Origin: Gymnorhina tibicen
Lineage: Eukaryota > Chordata > Aves > Passeriformes > Artamidae
Direction: 5' to 3'
Length of the DNA: 64,000 nucleotides
NCBI GenBank assembly: GCA_013399875.1
Contig: VXAZ01008267.1
Location: 949,141 to 1,013,140 of the forward strand
In this document: positions 1 to 9,370 of the stretch, one piece after another
How positions within the stretch are numbered: the first letter of the stretch is position 1
Layout: each line of letters opens with the position of its first letter
Notes under the pieces: model-generated
The model's input: only the letters and a program-made list of their open reading frames with translations
Told to the model about the DNA's origin: nothing
Database searches by the model: none
Program-made: the position numbers and the translations under genes

Positions 1-149
1 CACTAATTCTCCCATACTTTGTTAGACACGGTAAAGGAACTGTTTTAAAATGGAGTGAAATTTCTGTACTTAAAGCATGTACAAATACATAGTGTGCTCT
101 GTCCACTCTTGAATTAACTTCTAGCTTGAATTAACTTTCCAGGTTTATA
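1..149. other. unassigned flank
   Basis: Short AT-rich stretch before the first repeat. I see no gene, RNA or repeat signature here. Confidence 0.5.
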
Positions 150-1396
150 CCTGGAAATGATTCATAGAGTTCAAGATTTGTTGAGAGATGGAGGTCATCT
201 TGTCTGACTCCTTGCATGTCACAAGCTGCACATCCCCTGCTCTGTCCCTTTATGGAACCCACTGCCTGGGTTTAACCTTATCAGGAATCTTTCTAGAAAA
301 GCATTCCACTCTGGTCTGAAGAACCAAAAGGTGGGGAGTCCACTGGTCTCTTTGGTATTTCCTTCTGGGAATTACTTGTGCATACATGTAAAAACAGATG
401 AATAATTTATTGCTAATTTGATGACACCACCTGAGATTATTGTCATCAATTCATGCTATGCATTTCCTGGCAAGATAAAAGATCTGGTATCTGTATCTTG
501 TACCTCTACATGTGTTATATTTGTACTAACATCCTCATCTATTTTTCATGTGGAACAAAAAGGCTGTGGTATAGACCTGCCCTTATGTAAGATTTTTGCT
601 ATTCCTTGCATTCTCATCCAATTTTTAAATCGTCTTTTAAAATGCAGGCTGTGATGTGATTGATGTTACCCCATGAGTCTCTCCATATGCATACATTCTA
701 TAAACATAGACAAAATCAGACCTTTGCCCTGACTTGACTTCTGTGCATGTAATCAAGGATTACACCAGATATTTTGCCCTGCCACTGAGCTATGACTACA
801 TTCTAAGGTTGCCCATTAAGGTCTCCAAAGTCTTTCCAAAGTCTGCTTTTTTTCTGAAGCTGTCTCCCCCATATGGTATATGTTCCCAGTTTCCAGGTTT
901 ATAATTTTGCCCTTGATCATGTTAAAGCACACTTTCTTCAGTCTGAAGTCCACTTTTTAGGCAACTCAGATGCCCTTTTCTCTAGTGCCATGCATAATCA
1001 GTGAGTAGTTCAGTATTTTTCCTGCAAGACTAAATAGTGAACATTGCCAGCAGAGGGCTGAGTCCTGATCTGGCTCTGGAATCTCACTAAAAAATTCTTT
1101 CTAGTGTGATTTTGCAGCAACTCCTTTGATCCACCAGCTCTTAGCCACTTGGCGTGTTCTTAAAGAAGAATGCAAAATGCTACATTTTTGATCAAATTAT
1201 GGTAGGATATCAAACGGAAGACTTTCAGTTTCTATTAGGCCTACAGTAACTTCTTTAACCAAGTGGGTAATCTTGAATTTAAAAAGCAAGCCAAGCTTAC
1301 CTGACAAGGCCTGAATTCAGGCCAATGGCTTCATTGGCTTCCATTAATAATATTCCTGTTCTTTATACTTCAATTTCCATATCAGCTTCTCTGTTA

Positions 1397-1423
1397 TTTT
1401 GCTGGAAGTGAGGTCAGGCTGAC
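1397..1423 (-). pseudogene. decayed CR1 reverse transcriptase motif (VSLTSLPAK)
   Basis: Nine codons on the minus strand spell VSLTSLPAK, the palm-region block shared by CR1-clade reverse transcriptases. Stops immediately downstream and frameshifts around it show there is no functional enzyme. It fixes the orientation and phase of the surrounding ancient LINE. Confidence 0.7.
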
Positions 1424-1766
1424 TGCCATGCTGTTATCAGAATTATCCTGTTTGTGCTGTTAGGGCATTGGCAAAAAAAGAGCATGCTTTCAGTCTTGGC
1501 AGATTTCTCCAATGTTCCCAAATTTATCAGAAGGTCTTATCAGTGGGCCAGAAAATTTCTCAGCCAATTAAAAAAAAATTAAGAGGCATAGCTATTGGCA
1601 ATACAGGGGCTACTGCTTTAAAGCTGATTCCTCAAAGTAGGAGTTGTCTAACATTCTTTTAGTTGCAGGTGGGCTGGAAAAGAATTCATCCTCCTCACGT
1701 GATATATATAGACCACCTTCTTTCTTTCCAAACATAAACCAGAAATATTTTCTGAACATTTCAGCC

Positions 1767-1772
1767 ATATAT
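1767..1772. repeat. left target-site duplication of LTR (ATATAT)
   Basis: Six bases flanking the LTR on the left read ATATAT; the right flank at 2373-2378 reads GTATAT. Five of six match. A 6-bp duplication is typical of class II (ERVK/alpha-beta-like) integrases. The site lies in AT-rich sequence, so a chance match is possible. Confidence 0.55.
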
Positions 1773-1948
1773 TGTCAGTTTCGGGGAATGTTCTGGTGGG
1801 GTGCTATGACCTTCTGAATGCGACTCTAGCAGAAAGTCACTCAGCAGCCACTGCACACACATGCACACACTCGCACTGGATAGCTTCTTCAACAGATCGA
1901 TGGCAAAGAGGCAGGGCGGGTCCTTGTGTGGAACTTCCACAGCAGAGG

Positions 1949-1954
1949 TTTATT
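1949..1954 (-). terminator. LTR polyadenylation signal AATAAA
   Basis: The minus strand reads GAAATAAACC. It lies downstream, in transcription order, of the LTR TATA box, at the expected end of the R region, and is followed by GT-rich sequence. Confidence 0.65.
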
Positions 1955-1995
1955 TCAGCCCCGCAAGCGAAGGCACCAGGGACAAAAACCATCAC

Positions 1996-2142
1996 CCAAT
2001 GGAAGGTCCAAGATTATATATGGGGGCAGGGAAAGCGTCAGGGACCAATGGTCTGAGGGCACAGGAGCAGTACATAGGCGGGACTAGGATACGGGAGCCA
2101 ATGGGAAAATCTGAGGGCGTGGTGAGGAACAAAGTCCAATGG
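1996..2142 (-). promoter_or_regulatory. LTR promoter: four CCAATGG boxes and TATA box
   Basis: CCAATGG occurs at 1996-2002, 2045-2051, 2098-2104 and 2136-2142, spaced 38-53 bp apart. A TATATAAT-type box lies at about 2014-2022. CCAAT boxes upstream of a TATA box are a usual U3 arrangement. Because the motif reads CCATTGG on the other strand, its orientation is not decisive. The 1996 copy lies downstream of the TATA box. Activity is inferred, not shown. Confidence 0.6.
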
Positions 2143-2372
2143 GAGAGTGGGGAAGGGAGAATTTTCTAGGGAAGGAACAGATAAGGTAAAAGGGGGCGGG
2201 GAGGCTGACTGGCCAACCGGGGAAGCAGAACTGGGACACATTTGCATATGAAACAGCATCCTGGGAAAGGTCTTTTTAGTTCACCCTAACCTGAGAGAAT
2301 TTCTAACCCTAGCGATGGTTCCACCAAGGCACTCCCTTTCTACGTTGTGTTATGGGCCTCCTGGCCCCCACA

Positions 2373-3250
2373 GTATATGCATTTCTAATTAACAGTTTCA
2401 GTACCTAAGATCCTTGCTTGGTCACATCATTGCTACGTTTTTTTCCTCGTGTAAATTTAAAACTCTTTCAGAACACCATTTGCTTGCCAAGAGTAGATTT
2501 TGATTTAGTTGTTACTAATAGTTTCCATACTTAATAACATATAAATATCAATGGATCATTATCTCCCTTTTATAGCCTGTTTTTCCAATATACAGCCACA
2601 CAGTTTATTTAAATATGTAAGTACTGTGTGTTTGCATGCCCACTCAAGTGTCTATAGATATGTATATCTGTGCAGTCCCGTATATAGATATGTGTGGACA
2701 AATTTATACCTGTTTAAACACATGTATACAGATGCCTAAGTCCATTTCTACTTTCTGTCTTCTTTTGCCATGCATGTTGTCTTAACAATGTTTTGCCCAT
2801 TTTGTAAGCTGTTGAAAAACTTTCAGTTTTGTTCATGCCTCCATGCCTCTTCTTATTCAGTTTTATTAAGGGCTGTCCTTTTTGGGAAATTGGCCTTTTC
2901 AAACTAGCATGCGTGAATAGTATGATTTGGGACTGTATTCTCTTCAAGCATATTAAATGTCACCAGGTCATGATCAGTTCTTCCTGAGACAACACCTGAT
3001 TTCCAGTCTAGTAGATAAATTCACTTTTATCTATCAGGCTACCAAAAAGCAGAATTCTTCCACTCTAGGTCTAACAACTTTTTTTTTTTGCAGAACTATC
3101 ATCCATTATTTAAAGCTACTCTATTGATGTTTCATCAGTAGCTAAATGGAATCTTCAGCAAGTATCCCAAATAAAGTTCCCTATAATTACACAGTTGCCT
3201 CCCCCCATGCAATACTAGCTTATACTGTCTTCAGATTCATTTCAGTGACT
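2373..3250 (-). repeat. ancient CR1/L3-type LINE, 5' half (endonuclease region)
   Basis: Continuation of the minus-strand LINE beyond the inserted LTR. At 3158-3196 the minus strand reads NCVIIGNFIWDTC. This corresponds to the CR1 apurinic-endonuclease block around GDFN..D.CW, here degenerate. The stretch 2880-2990 (for example AAATTGGCC, and TCATGATCA preceded by CACCAGG) follows the linker after the endonuclease in old CR1/L3 copies. Endonuclease and reverse transcriptase remnants are in the right order. Once the 600-bp LTR is discounted they are about 1.1 kb apart, roughly as in an intact CR1-type ORF2. Stops and indels are frequent. Confidence 0.7.
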
Positions 3251-3790
3251 TCTAATGTCACCTCTGTCCACCCCCGCTCACCTCTGCCCATGCCTGCTCA
3301 TGGCTGAGCCTTGATAATCAGTATATTTATTGTGCTGCGTTTCCTAAGATCCTGCACTTCCCAGTTCTAAGCTAGGCAGATATATGTCACCAGGTCATAG
3401 ACAAAGTCATTCCTCTCACACAATTTCTTTTATCGCCCTCGGTCTGCTTAAACAACTTATACAATATTCTAGCATATTGATCCCACTAGCACTGTAACCT
3501 GATGAGACAATTAAGTTGAATTTATCTTGATTATTGATAAATTCTAGTTCCTCTTACTTATTACCCAGATTCCCAGCTTCAGCAAATAAGCATTTCCAAA
3601 TGTATTTCTCTTTGGATCCTCTACCATGCTGATTTAATTTGTTCCTGACAAGGAGAATTTGAACCACATTTACTTTCTTAACCCCCTTCTTCATGCAGTT
3701 GCTTTAAATACAGTTGTGGCAGTTCCCAAGAGCCAAGATATTTTGTCCCAGCACCCATTCAATCTTTCCATCTTTTAGTACTGTGTATAT
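3251..3790 (-). repeat. possible 5' continuation of the ancient LINE
   Basis: Sequence such as CTCTTTGGATCCTCTACC near 3610 seems like 5' parts of old LINE copies that I vaguely recall, and it is contiguous with the endonuclease remnant. I cannot identify a coding motif. This could equally be unrelated unique DNA. Confidence 0.3.
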
Positions 3791-4635
3791 TACAAGCCAG
3801 TGCAGGGTTTAGCTCCATAGTGTGCAGTCAGTCCAAAACCAACATGGATATTTTGTGCTGACCTGTGGAATGCTGACACAGGCTAGCTGGAATACAATCT
3901 CTGCAGCACTGTTTAAAAAATGGCATTCAGCATCATTCTTTCTGCGTCAAAGTGTCATGTTTTTGCAGGTGGCTTTGCAAAATAATTCAGCAAATAAAAT
4001 TTTTAATATCAGTGTAAGTACTCCACGTAGGCCACACAGGCACAACTTATCAAGGAACTGCGGTCTTCTGCAATACTTGCAACACCTTGCAGCCAAAAGG
4101 CTCAGCGCTGGCCTGAGCCAGTCATGGAAACTCTCTGAAGAGACCCAGATGTGTTCCACACAGGAGAAAAAACTGCAATAATAGCTGTGCATGTCTCACA
4201 ATTACCCACTTATAACTGTCCTTTTTTTCCACACAGCACAAAGTAGGAAGTTCTGCAGAACCTTTTTCGGAACGTGCAGGGGTCCGCAGACATCTCGGAT
4301 CTGCCTGGTTACTGGGCTGATACCTTTCTTCTCATAAGAGAACAAAACTCAGCACTGAACCCTGGATTGTCCCTTGAAGTGTTTAAATCTAGTGCAATTT
4401 AGCTAAGAAAAACAGCAAGTTTTATGAAGTGTGTCACTTCCATAGACACGATAAGAACTTGCAAATACATAAATTTGAGTCAGGATGCTATGGGCACCAT
4501 GGGAACTCTGCTCTTTCCTCAAAGAGGTAAGGGATCTTCTCCATATGTGGAAAAGTTGTATCTTTTACTAGACTAATTGGTACAACTGGAGGAATGGTGT
4601 GCCTTTAGGAATGCAAATGTTCCTTTGGTCACACA

Positions 4636-4693
4636 CACTGCAAGTTCTAGTACATCCACACAGGCACTGCAAGTTCTAGTTCATCCACACAGC
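4636..4693. repeat. 29-bp tandem duplication, two copies
   Basis: The unit beginning CACTGCAAGTTCTAGT occurs at 4636 and again at 4665, an exact 29-bp period with one substitution (TACATCC versus TTCATCC). It looks like a local replication-slippage duplication. Confidence 0.85.
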
Positions 4694-5754
4694 AAACCAC
4701 GAAAGGTAGCTGCTGGGAAAGAGCACAAAGAAAGGGGCCACCTTGAAGGCAGTAAGAATTTTTCAACCCACCAGTTCCTGAGAAGCCCAGCACGTTCAGT
4801 CTGAACATGTTGCCTGGAGATTGAGTCACTGTGTGCTGATCTAGCAAGCTCAGAAAATAGGGAATAGTGCACATCTTGCAGATAACCTCTCTTTTACTGA
4901 GTTAAGCATCAGTCTAAGCACACCCCTTTTACATGCCAACTGCTAAATTGCTAGTTTATTTACTGAAGGGAGAGCGCAATGCATACAATATAGATTACAC
5001 CAGAAACAAAAGTTCTAAGGATACAAAATCATAATTACACACAGTCCAGTGAAGAGTGTAACACATTATACATATACAGAGAACTTCCTTAGCAATGCCT
5101 GTTGCAAACTGGGATGGTGGTAATTGAAGGCATTTAGCTCAGAGATGTAACCTAAAGCTCAAATGAGCAAGTGTTATTCTGTCCTAAACTCTACTTACAA
5201 AGCCAAAGGTCTGAAAACAGTGGGTAGAGGAGCAGCTGGATTGCTGACCTTTCCCATGTAGAGCAAGCCCTGCCTCCTTTCATGGGCTTCTGCCCTCCCA
5301 TGACACAGAAAGTGCATTTTAAGCAGCTCATGTAACTGTGCTTGTGTACCTGTCAGTCTCCAAGAACCCATAATGACTTTTGGATTCAAGGAACAATTTC
5401 AGCCACTTCTTACAGATGACAGTGGCTTTCAACAGCAATCAAACAAGTTTGGTGAAAGCAGGTAAGCTTTAACATGGAGATGAAAAACTGATAGCATTAC
5501 ACTGGGAGAGAACTCTCTCTGAGAATGTCTTACTAGAACACAGAGCTCCTGTTCCCATTGTGGTAAAGTAGTCTTAAATACCCAAACAGGAAAATCTTCT
5601 CCTGTAGCTCACAGCAGTGGTGAATCTAGAGCAAGATTCCTTGACTTTGGTGGTCATGGATCTGTTTGTTTAACTATAGTTGTTTTCTACACTGTATATT
5701 CAGATGTTGCATATTTTCAAAAACAATAACAAATGAATATCTAACTGTGTAATA

Positions 5755-5768
5755 CATTATATATAATG
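5755..5768. other. 14-bp perfect AT palindrome
   Basis: CATTATATATAATG reads the same on both strands. It lies in AT-rich DNA, so it has little significance alone. Confidence 0.6.
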
Positions 5769-5950
5769 CATACATACATGAAATTCAATGGAAGATTGAA
5801 TGACATTTGAGCAGTTCAGAAATGAAACAGTAGTAGTAGTGTGAATTTGAGACCTCCTTGAGAAAACATTTGTTTTTATACATTGTAGCATGAAATACCT
5901 TAGAAGCAGCAACATAACTGTTTAAAAAAAAATTCAGACAGTCCATTTAG

Positions 5951-6094
5951 CTGACTTACTTAGCAGCTTAGGTCAGAGCATGGTGCTAATAATACGAAGG
6001 TTGTGGGTTGGATACCTCCATGGGCCATTGGCTTAAGGGTTGGATTTGATAATCCTTGTGGGTCCCTTCCAACTCAGAATATTCTGTGATTCTA
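5951..6094 (+). mobile_element. tRNA-Ile-derived SINE with CR1 tail (TguSINE1-like)
   Basis: The head follows tRNA-Ile(AAT). It has an A-box-like TTAGCAGCTTAGGTCAGAGC, then GTGCTAATAA with the AAT anticodon at 5988-5990, then a mutated B box at about 6003-6016 and a tRNA-like end CATGGGCCA at about 6019-6027. From 6040 the tail TTGGATTTGATAATCC...TTCCAACTCAGAATATTCTGTGATTCTA is a CR1 3' end, used to borrow the LINE's reverse transcriptase. This tRNA-Ile plus CR1 architecture is that of TguSINE1 of songbirds. The mutated B box and indels in the head suggest an old inactive copy. It is not a functional tRNA gene. Confidence 0.85.
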
Positions 6095-6525
6095 GCAATC
6101 TCCTATTATTGGGTCACTGTCGTACTGCACTTCCCCTTTCAGTGTGTTCTGGGCTGCAGCAAGACCACAGAAAGCTCTTCAGCAAAATAGAGAAAATAAG
6201 ACTTCTTTTCTAACCCATTACAAAACTATAAACTCAGCTTTCAGTGTCTGGTGATGTTTTGAATATTTTTTGTGGTTTTTTCTAGCATAATTATTTCTGA
6301 AGAATCTCTGTTGAATGTGTTAACTTCTGAAAATGTAAAAATTAAGGTCTAACCCAGGCATACAAAGCAGAAGTTTTTGAAAAAGCACTTGTACCACAGC
6401 TCATCTATTTGAATCTCTGTTGATAATGTTGACATATTTGCTGTTGTAGTTTTAGGCCTCTGAAGACCACATATGCTGAAATATTCCAGATGTGGGACAG
6501 CAAAGGCATCAAACTATTTCTATGT
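6095..6525. other. no feature recognised
   Basis: AT-rich sequence between the SINE and the microsatellite, without coding or repeat signatures that I recognise. Confidence 0.5.
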
Positions 6526-6575
6526 ATGATATGATATGATATGATATGATATGATATGATATGATATGATATGAT
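6526..6575. repeat. (ATGAT)10 pentanucleotide microsatellite
   Basis: Ten perfect ATGAT units in tandem. Open frames across it give HIISY-type low-complexity peptides, which are artefacts. A perfect run of this length is likely polymorphic. Confidence 0.97.
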
Positions 6576-9115
6576 GGCACGAGTTGAAGCCAAATCTCCA
6601 CAGGTACAACGACGACATACCTGTGCTTTATGCTACTGACCTCTCTTGATGCTTTGCCGGGGAACTGGTGCTGACACTTTACATTGTATGAGATACTTAC
6701 TAAGGGTAAATGAATGGCATTACTATTATCTGTCAAAGGCTTCAGGCTGAGGCAGTTGTTCAGAGCATCCTTGGTGCTGACAGAACAAGTCTATATTCAT
6801 GCCCTGCGGACAGAATCCCCATTCGTATTTAGATTTGCACCACGTTCAGAAAGTTCCTTGGAAGATCTGTTCACTTTGTATGTGGGGAAATGGATCAGAA
6901 AATACTGACAATTTTCAAAATGCTTGCTTTGAATTTCAATGTCTCCTTCTTGTACTGGCTAACAGTGAGCTACTGTTGGTACACACTAAGTCCCTCACAC
7001 TGCACGTAAAGTAAGTTGATTTGATCAGTGTGTAGAGACTGCAAACTCCCTTGCCTACCCCTCCCTTCCCAAAACACCAGCAATGGACCATTATCTTTGA
7101 TTTTGACATCTGAAGAGAGAATGCAAATGCCAGGAAGGAAGTTTTTAGAATCTGTAAAAAAATACTCTCTAAAAGACCTTCCAAAGGGAATATTACAACA
7201 GGATACAGTAAAGAAAAACAGGAGAAGAATTTGAGGGGGAGACACTCACATTATAAATGAAAAATACTTCTGAGAATAAACACAAACAAAAGCACATCCA
7301 AACTTACCTCTGCTTAACATAAAATTACTGAATTTTCTGCTAAAAATAGACTCAGTACCTTAGTGAAATACTTGAATATGTCTAATTTATACCTTCCGGA
7401 CTGTGCAGTGTAGTACAAGGAAGATGAGAGTACACTCAGAATTGATGTTGGGGCTGCCCCCGCTGGACCACCAAGGCAGAAGGTGAAACCCAGAGGTTAC
7501 AAGCTGAATACTAGGATGCAAGCTCTCTGAAAATTTTCCTTTACAGCACCAGGATATCAGCACCTGATCCTCCTCAAGGATCAGGGAAAAATTATCTCTA
7601 AAGTCACTGAAGATGAGGAAACCCCAGTCTTTCTGAGCACCTTGGTAATAAATGGTTACTATAAAATTGCCATTACTTACTATGTTTTGAGGACAGTGAC
7701 TAGATTAAGGCTATCTATTCTCCACAACATACAATATAATAGCAAACATTACCCTAATCACAGCCTTTCTCCTCTGCCAGTTTCTTCTACTAAAAACTGT
7801 TAGAGTAGACTGTGCTGTGCAAGCCACACAGTCTGCACATCAAAGACTTTGAAAGCTAAGCAGCTGAGATCAGGAGACTAGATCTGCACAAGAAATTCCA
7901 GAACAACTCAACATTACATGGATCTGTACAGGACTTCGTGCATGACATGAAAGACATTCTGAAAAGACTGACTTTCAAAAAAGATAGGGGATGGTGACTT
8001 GCTGAAGAGAGCTAAAAATATTTGAACAGTTGTGAAGCACGGCTGACTTTCAAACAAATTCCTGAGCAGCTGAGAAGCTGTCCTAGGAAAGAACAGGACA
8101 GAGCACAACAAAGCAGCAACACTGATTTTGTTTGTGGTTTCTCCTTTGTTATCAAGCAGCAGGTTTTTGTCAGAATGCTTTCCAGGCCTAAGGACTTTTT
8201 GAAAAAGCCTGAACAGACTCTTACTGGTCTACATGAGGACATGCAGTTTCATTACAAAATAAAATTTGCTGGTTTGAACTTAAATTGCAATGAATGATCA
8301 GGAAGGAGTAAATTAAAGGAAAAGTATTAAACTTATGGCTGAAGTGATGTTGTAGTCTGAAAGGAAAAATGCATCTTTTGCTGGTGTTTTCATAAGCTAG
8401 GGGGAATTGCACTGGTCTGCAGGTGCTGAGCACAGGGAGCAGAGCTTCAGTGGCCCTCACAAGGCTCTGAATGAGTGACAGGACTGTGCTCTGTAACCCA
8501 GACAGTCAAAAGTTATCTTGGAAAGAAAAAGATGTCATGACGAGGGGAAAGGGTATAGAGAACAATTCTTACAAGTGGAAATTTTCTGCCTGTCTACCTT
8601 TCATTAAGGAACTAGAAAATGCTCGGAATCACAGCTTTAAATTAATCTTCTCCCTAATAATAATTTATCCTTAACCCAATTTCTTAGGGAAATAAAGTTG
8701 AGGTAATCACACCTTTGTCTGTCTGTGTCTGGCTGCATGTCTTCCCTCTATATCTTCAGAGTCCAGTGGCCTTTTCCACTACCCTTAAATTTGACAAAGG
8801 ATAGTGATTTCAAAGATATTATGTGCCCATACATGTAAAGAAAAGAAGGTAGAGTAACAGAGGAGAGAGACCCCGCTAAGCATTCATATGGAGAGAAAGA
8901 CTGAACAATAAATACACTGAGGAATCAACAAAAGGTTTGAAGTTCCTGAATGCCTCATGGGAAACACTTCAGTTAAACTCACACCTTTCTAAACATTAAG
9001 AAATACAGCTACCAAACACAAAACTGTAAGAAACTAGGCTTCACTGGCTCAGCTGTTCACCCAACAACTTCACTTCAGCAAGCTAACCCATTACTACAAC
9101 TGGAAAATACCTGTA
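6576..9115. other. no gene recognised
   Basis: About 2.5 kb of AT-rich sequence. Open frames are under 95 codons and overlap on both strands (for example 8012-8297). I recognise no family, RNA or repeat. Confidence 0.5.
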
Positions 9116-9370
9116 TTTCGTCGGATGGAAAGCGCAGCAAACAGGCTCTTGGTGAATAATCTAGGCATGAAAAATGTCAAGGAAGCAGTTTCCAATTAGT
9201 AGTCCTCACCAAAAGAAAGCTTCCACTCTACCTCCCTCCAGGGCAGCATTTTTGGGAGCCCATGGGAAGGGGCCCTCAGTGGCCGGGGGCACACAGGGCT
9301 GGGGCTGCTGCACGGGGAGGGCTCCCCCGCTCAAGGGGAAGCGCAGTCGCGAACCCAAGAACAACAAAAC
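9116..9370. promoter_or_regulatory. small GC/CpG-rich patch (possible regulatory element)
   Basis: This patch has several CpG dinucleotides (TTTCGTCGG, AAGCGCAG, GTCGCGAACCC) and G runs at 9282-9330 in otherwise CpG-poor surroundings. Retained CpG can mark a hypomethylated promoter or enhancer. It is much shorter than a classical CpG island, and no core promoter motif is evident. A minus-strand open frame of 144 codons (9206-9640) overlaps it but resembles no known protein. Confidence 0.3.

Larger units (their letters stand above)
150..1772 (-). repeat. ancient CR1/L3-type LINE, 3' half (reverse transcriptase to 3' end)
   Basis: This is the 3' portion of an old non-LTR retrotransposon lying on the minus strand. 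At 160-395 the text follows the reverse-complemented 3' end of old amniote CR1/L3 copies: a CATAGA-type terminal motif, then 'GGTCATCTTGTCTGACTCC', then the 'fix short stretch' region with AGTCCAC. At 1397-1423 the minus strand reads VSLTSLPAK. This matches the conserved CR1 reverse transcriptase block (consensus about YRPVSLTSxPGK). It is followed at once by a stop codon, so the copy is dead. The segment at about 870-1000 also follows old CR1/L3 reverse transcriptase sequence. The element resumes at 2373 beyond an inserted LTR. Family assignment is from memory of the consensus; the exact subfamily is not determined. Confidence 0.72.
1773..2372 (-). mobile_element. solo LTR, class II endogenous retrovirus (ERVK-like)
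   Basis: A 600-bp LTR read on the minus strand. It starts TGTGGGGGCC and ends CGAAACTGACA, so it has the canonical TG...CA termini. In transcriptional order it has four CCAATGG boxes, a TATATAA-type box, and an AATAAA polyadenylation signal about 60-75 bp further on, followed by a GT-rich U5. An imperfect 6-bp target duplication (ATATAT/GTATAT) favours class II. No second LTR or internal gag/pol/env is present in the window, so this is a solo LTR left by recombination. It interrupts an ancient CR1/L3 LINE. Short open frames inside it, for example 1861-2169, are not genes. It could belong to another ERV class if the target duplication is a coincidence. Confidence 0.82.
3791..5950. other. no gene recognised; one small tandem duplication
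   Basis: AT-rich sequence with only short overlapping open frames, the largest 119 codons at 3822-4181, unlike any family I know. It contains the 29-bp tandem duplication at 4636-4693 and an AT palindrome at 5755-5768. I see no other structure. Confidence 0.5.

Noticed and set aside
1772..2259. Several open frames within the first LTR
   Set aside because: They lie inside non-coding LTR sequence; proline-rich and glycine-rich translations come from CCAAT and GC-rich promoter DNA.
5951..6030. Possible functional tRNA-Ile gene
   Set aside because: Damaged B box, indels in the head and a fused CR1 tail show it is a SINE.
6526..6575. Regular repeat considered as a CRISPR-like array
   Set aside because: Uninterrupted pentamers with no spacers in a vertebrate genome; a microsatellite.
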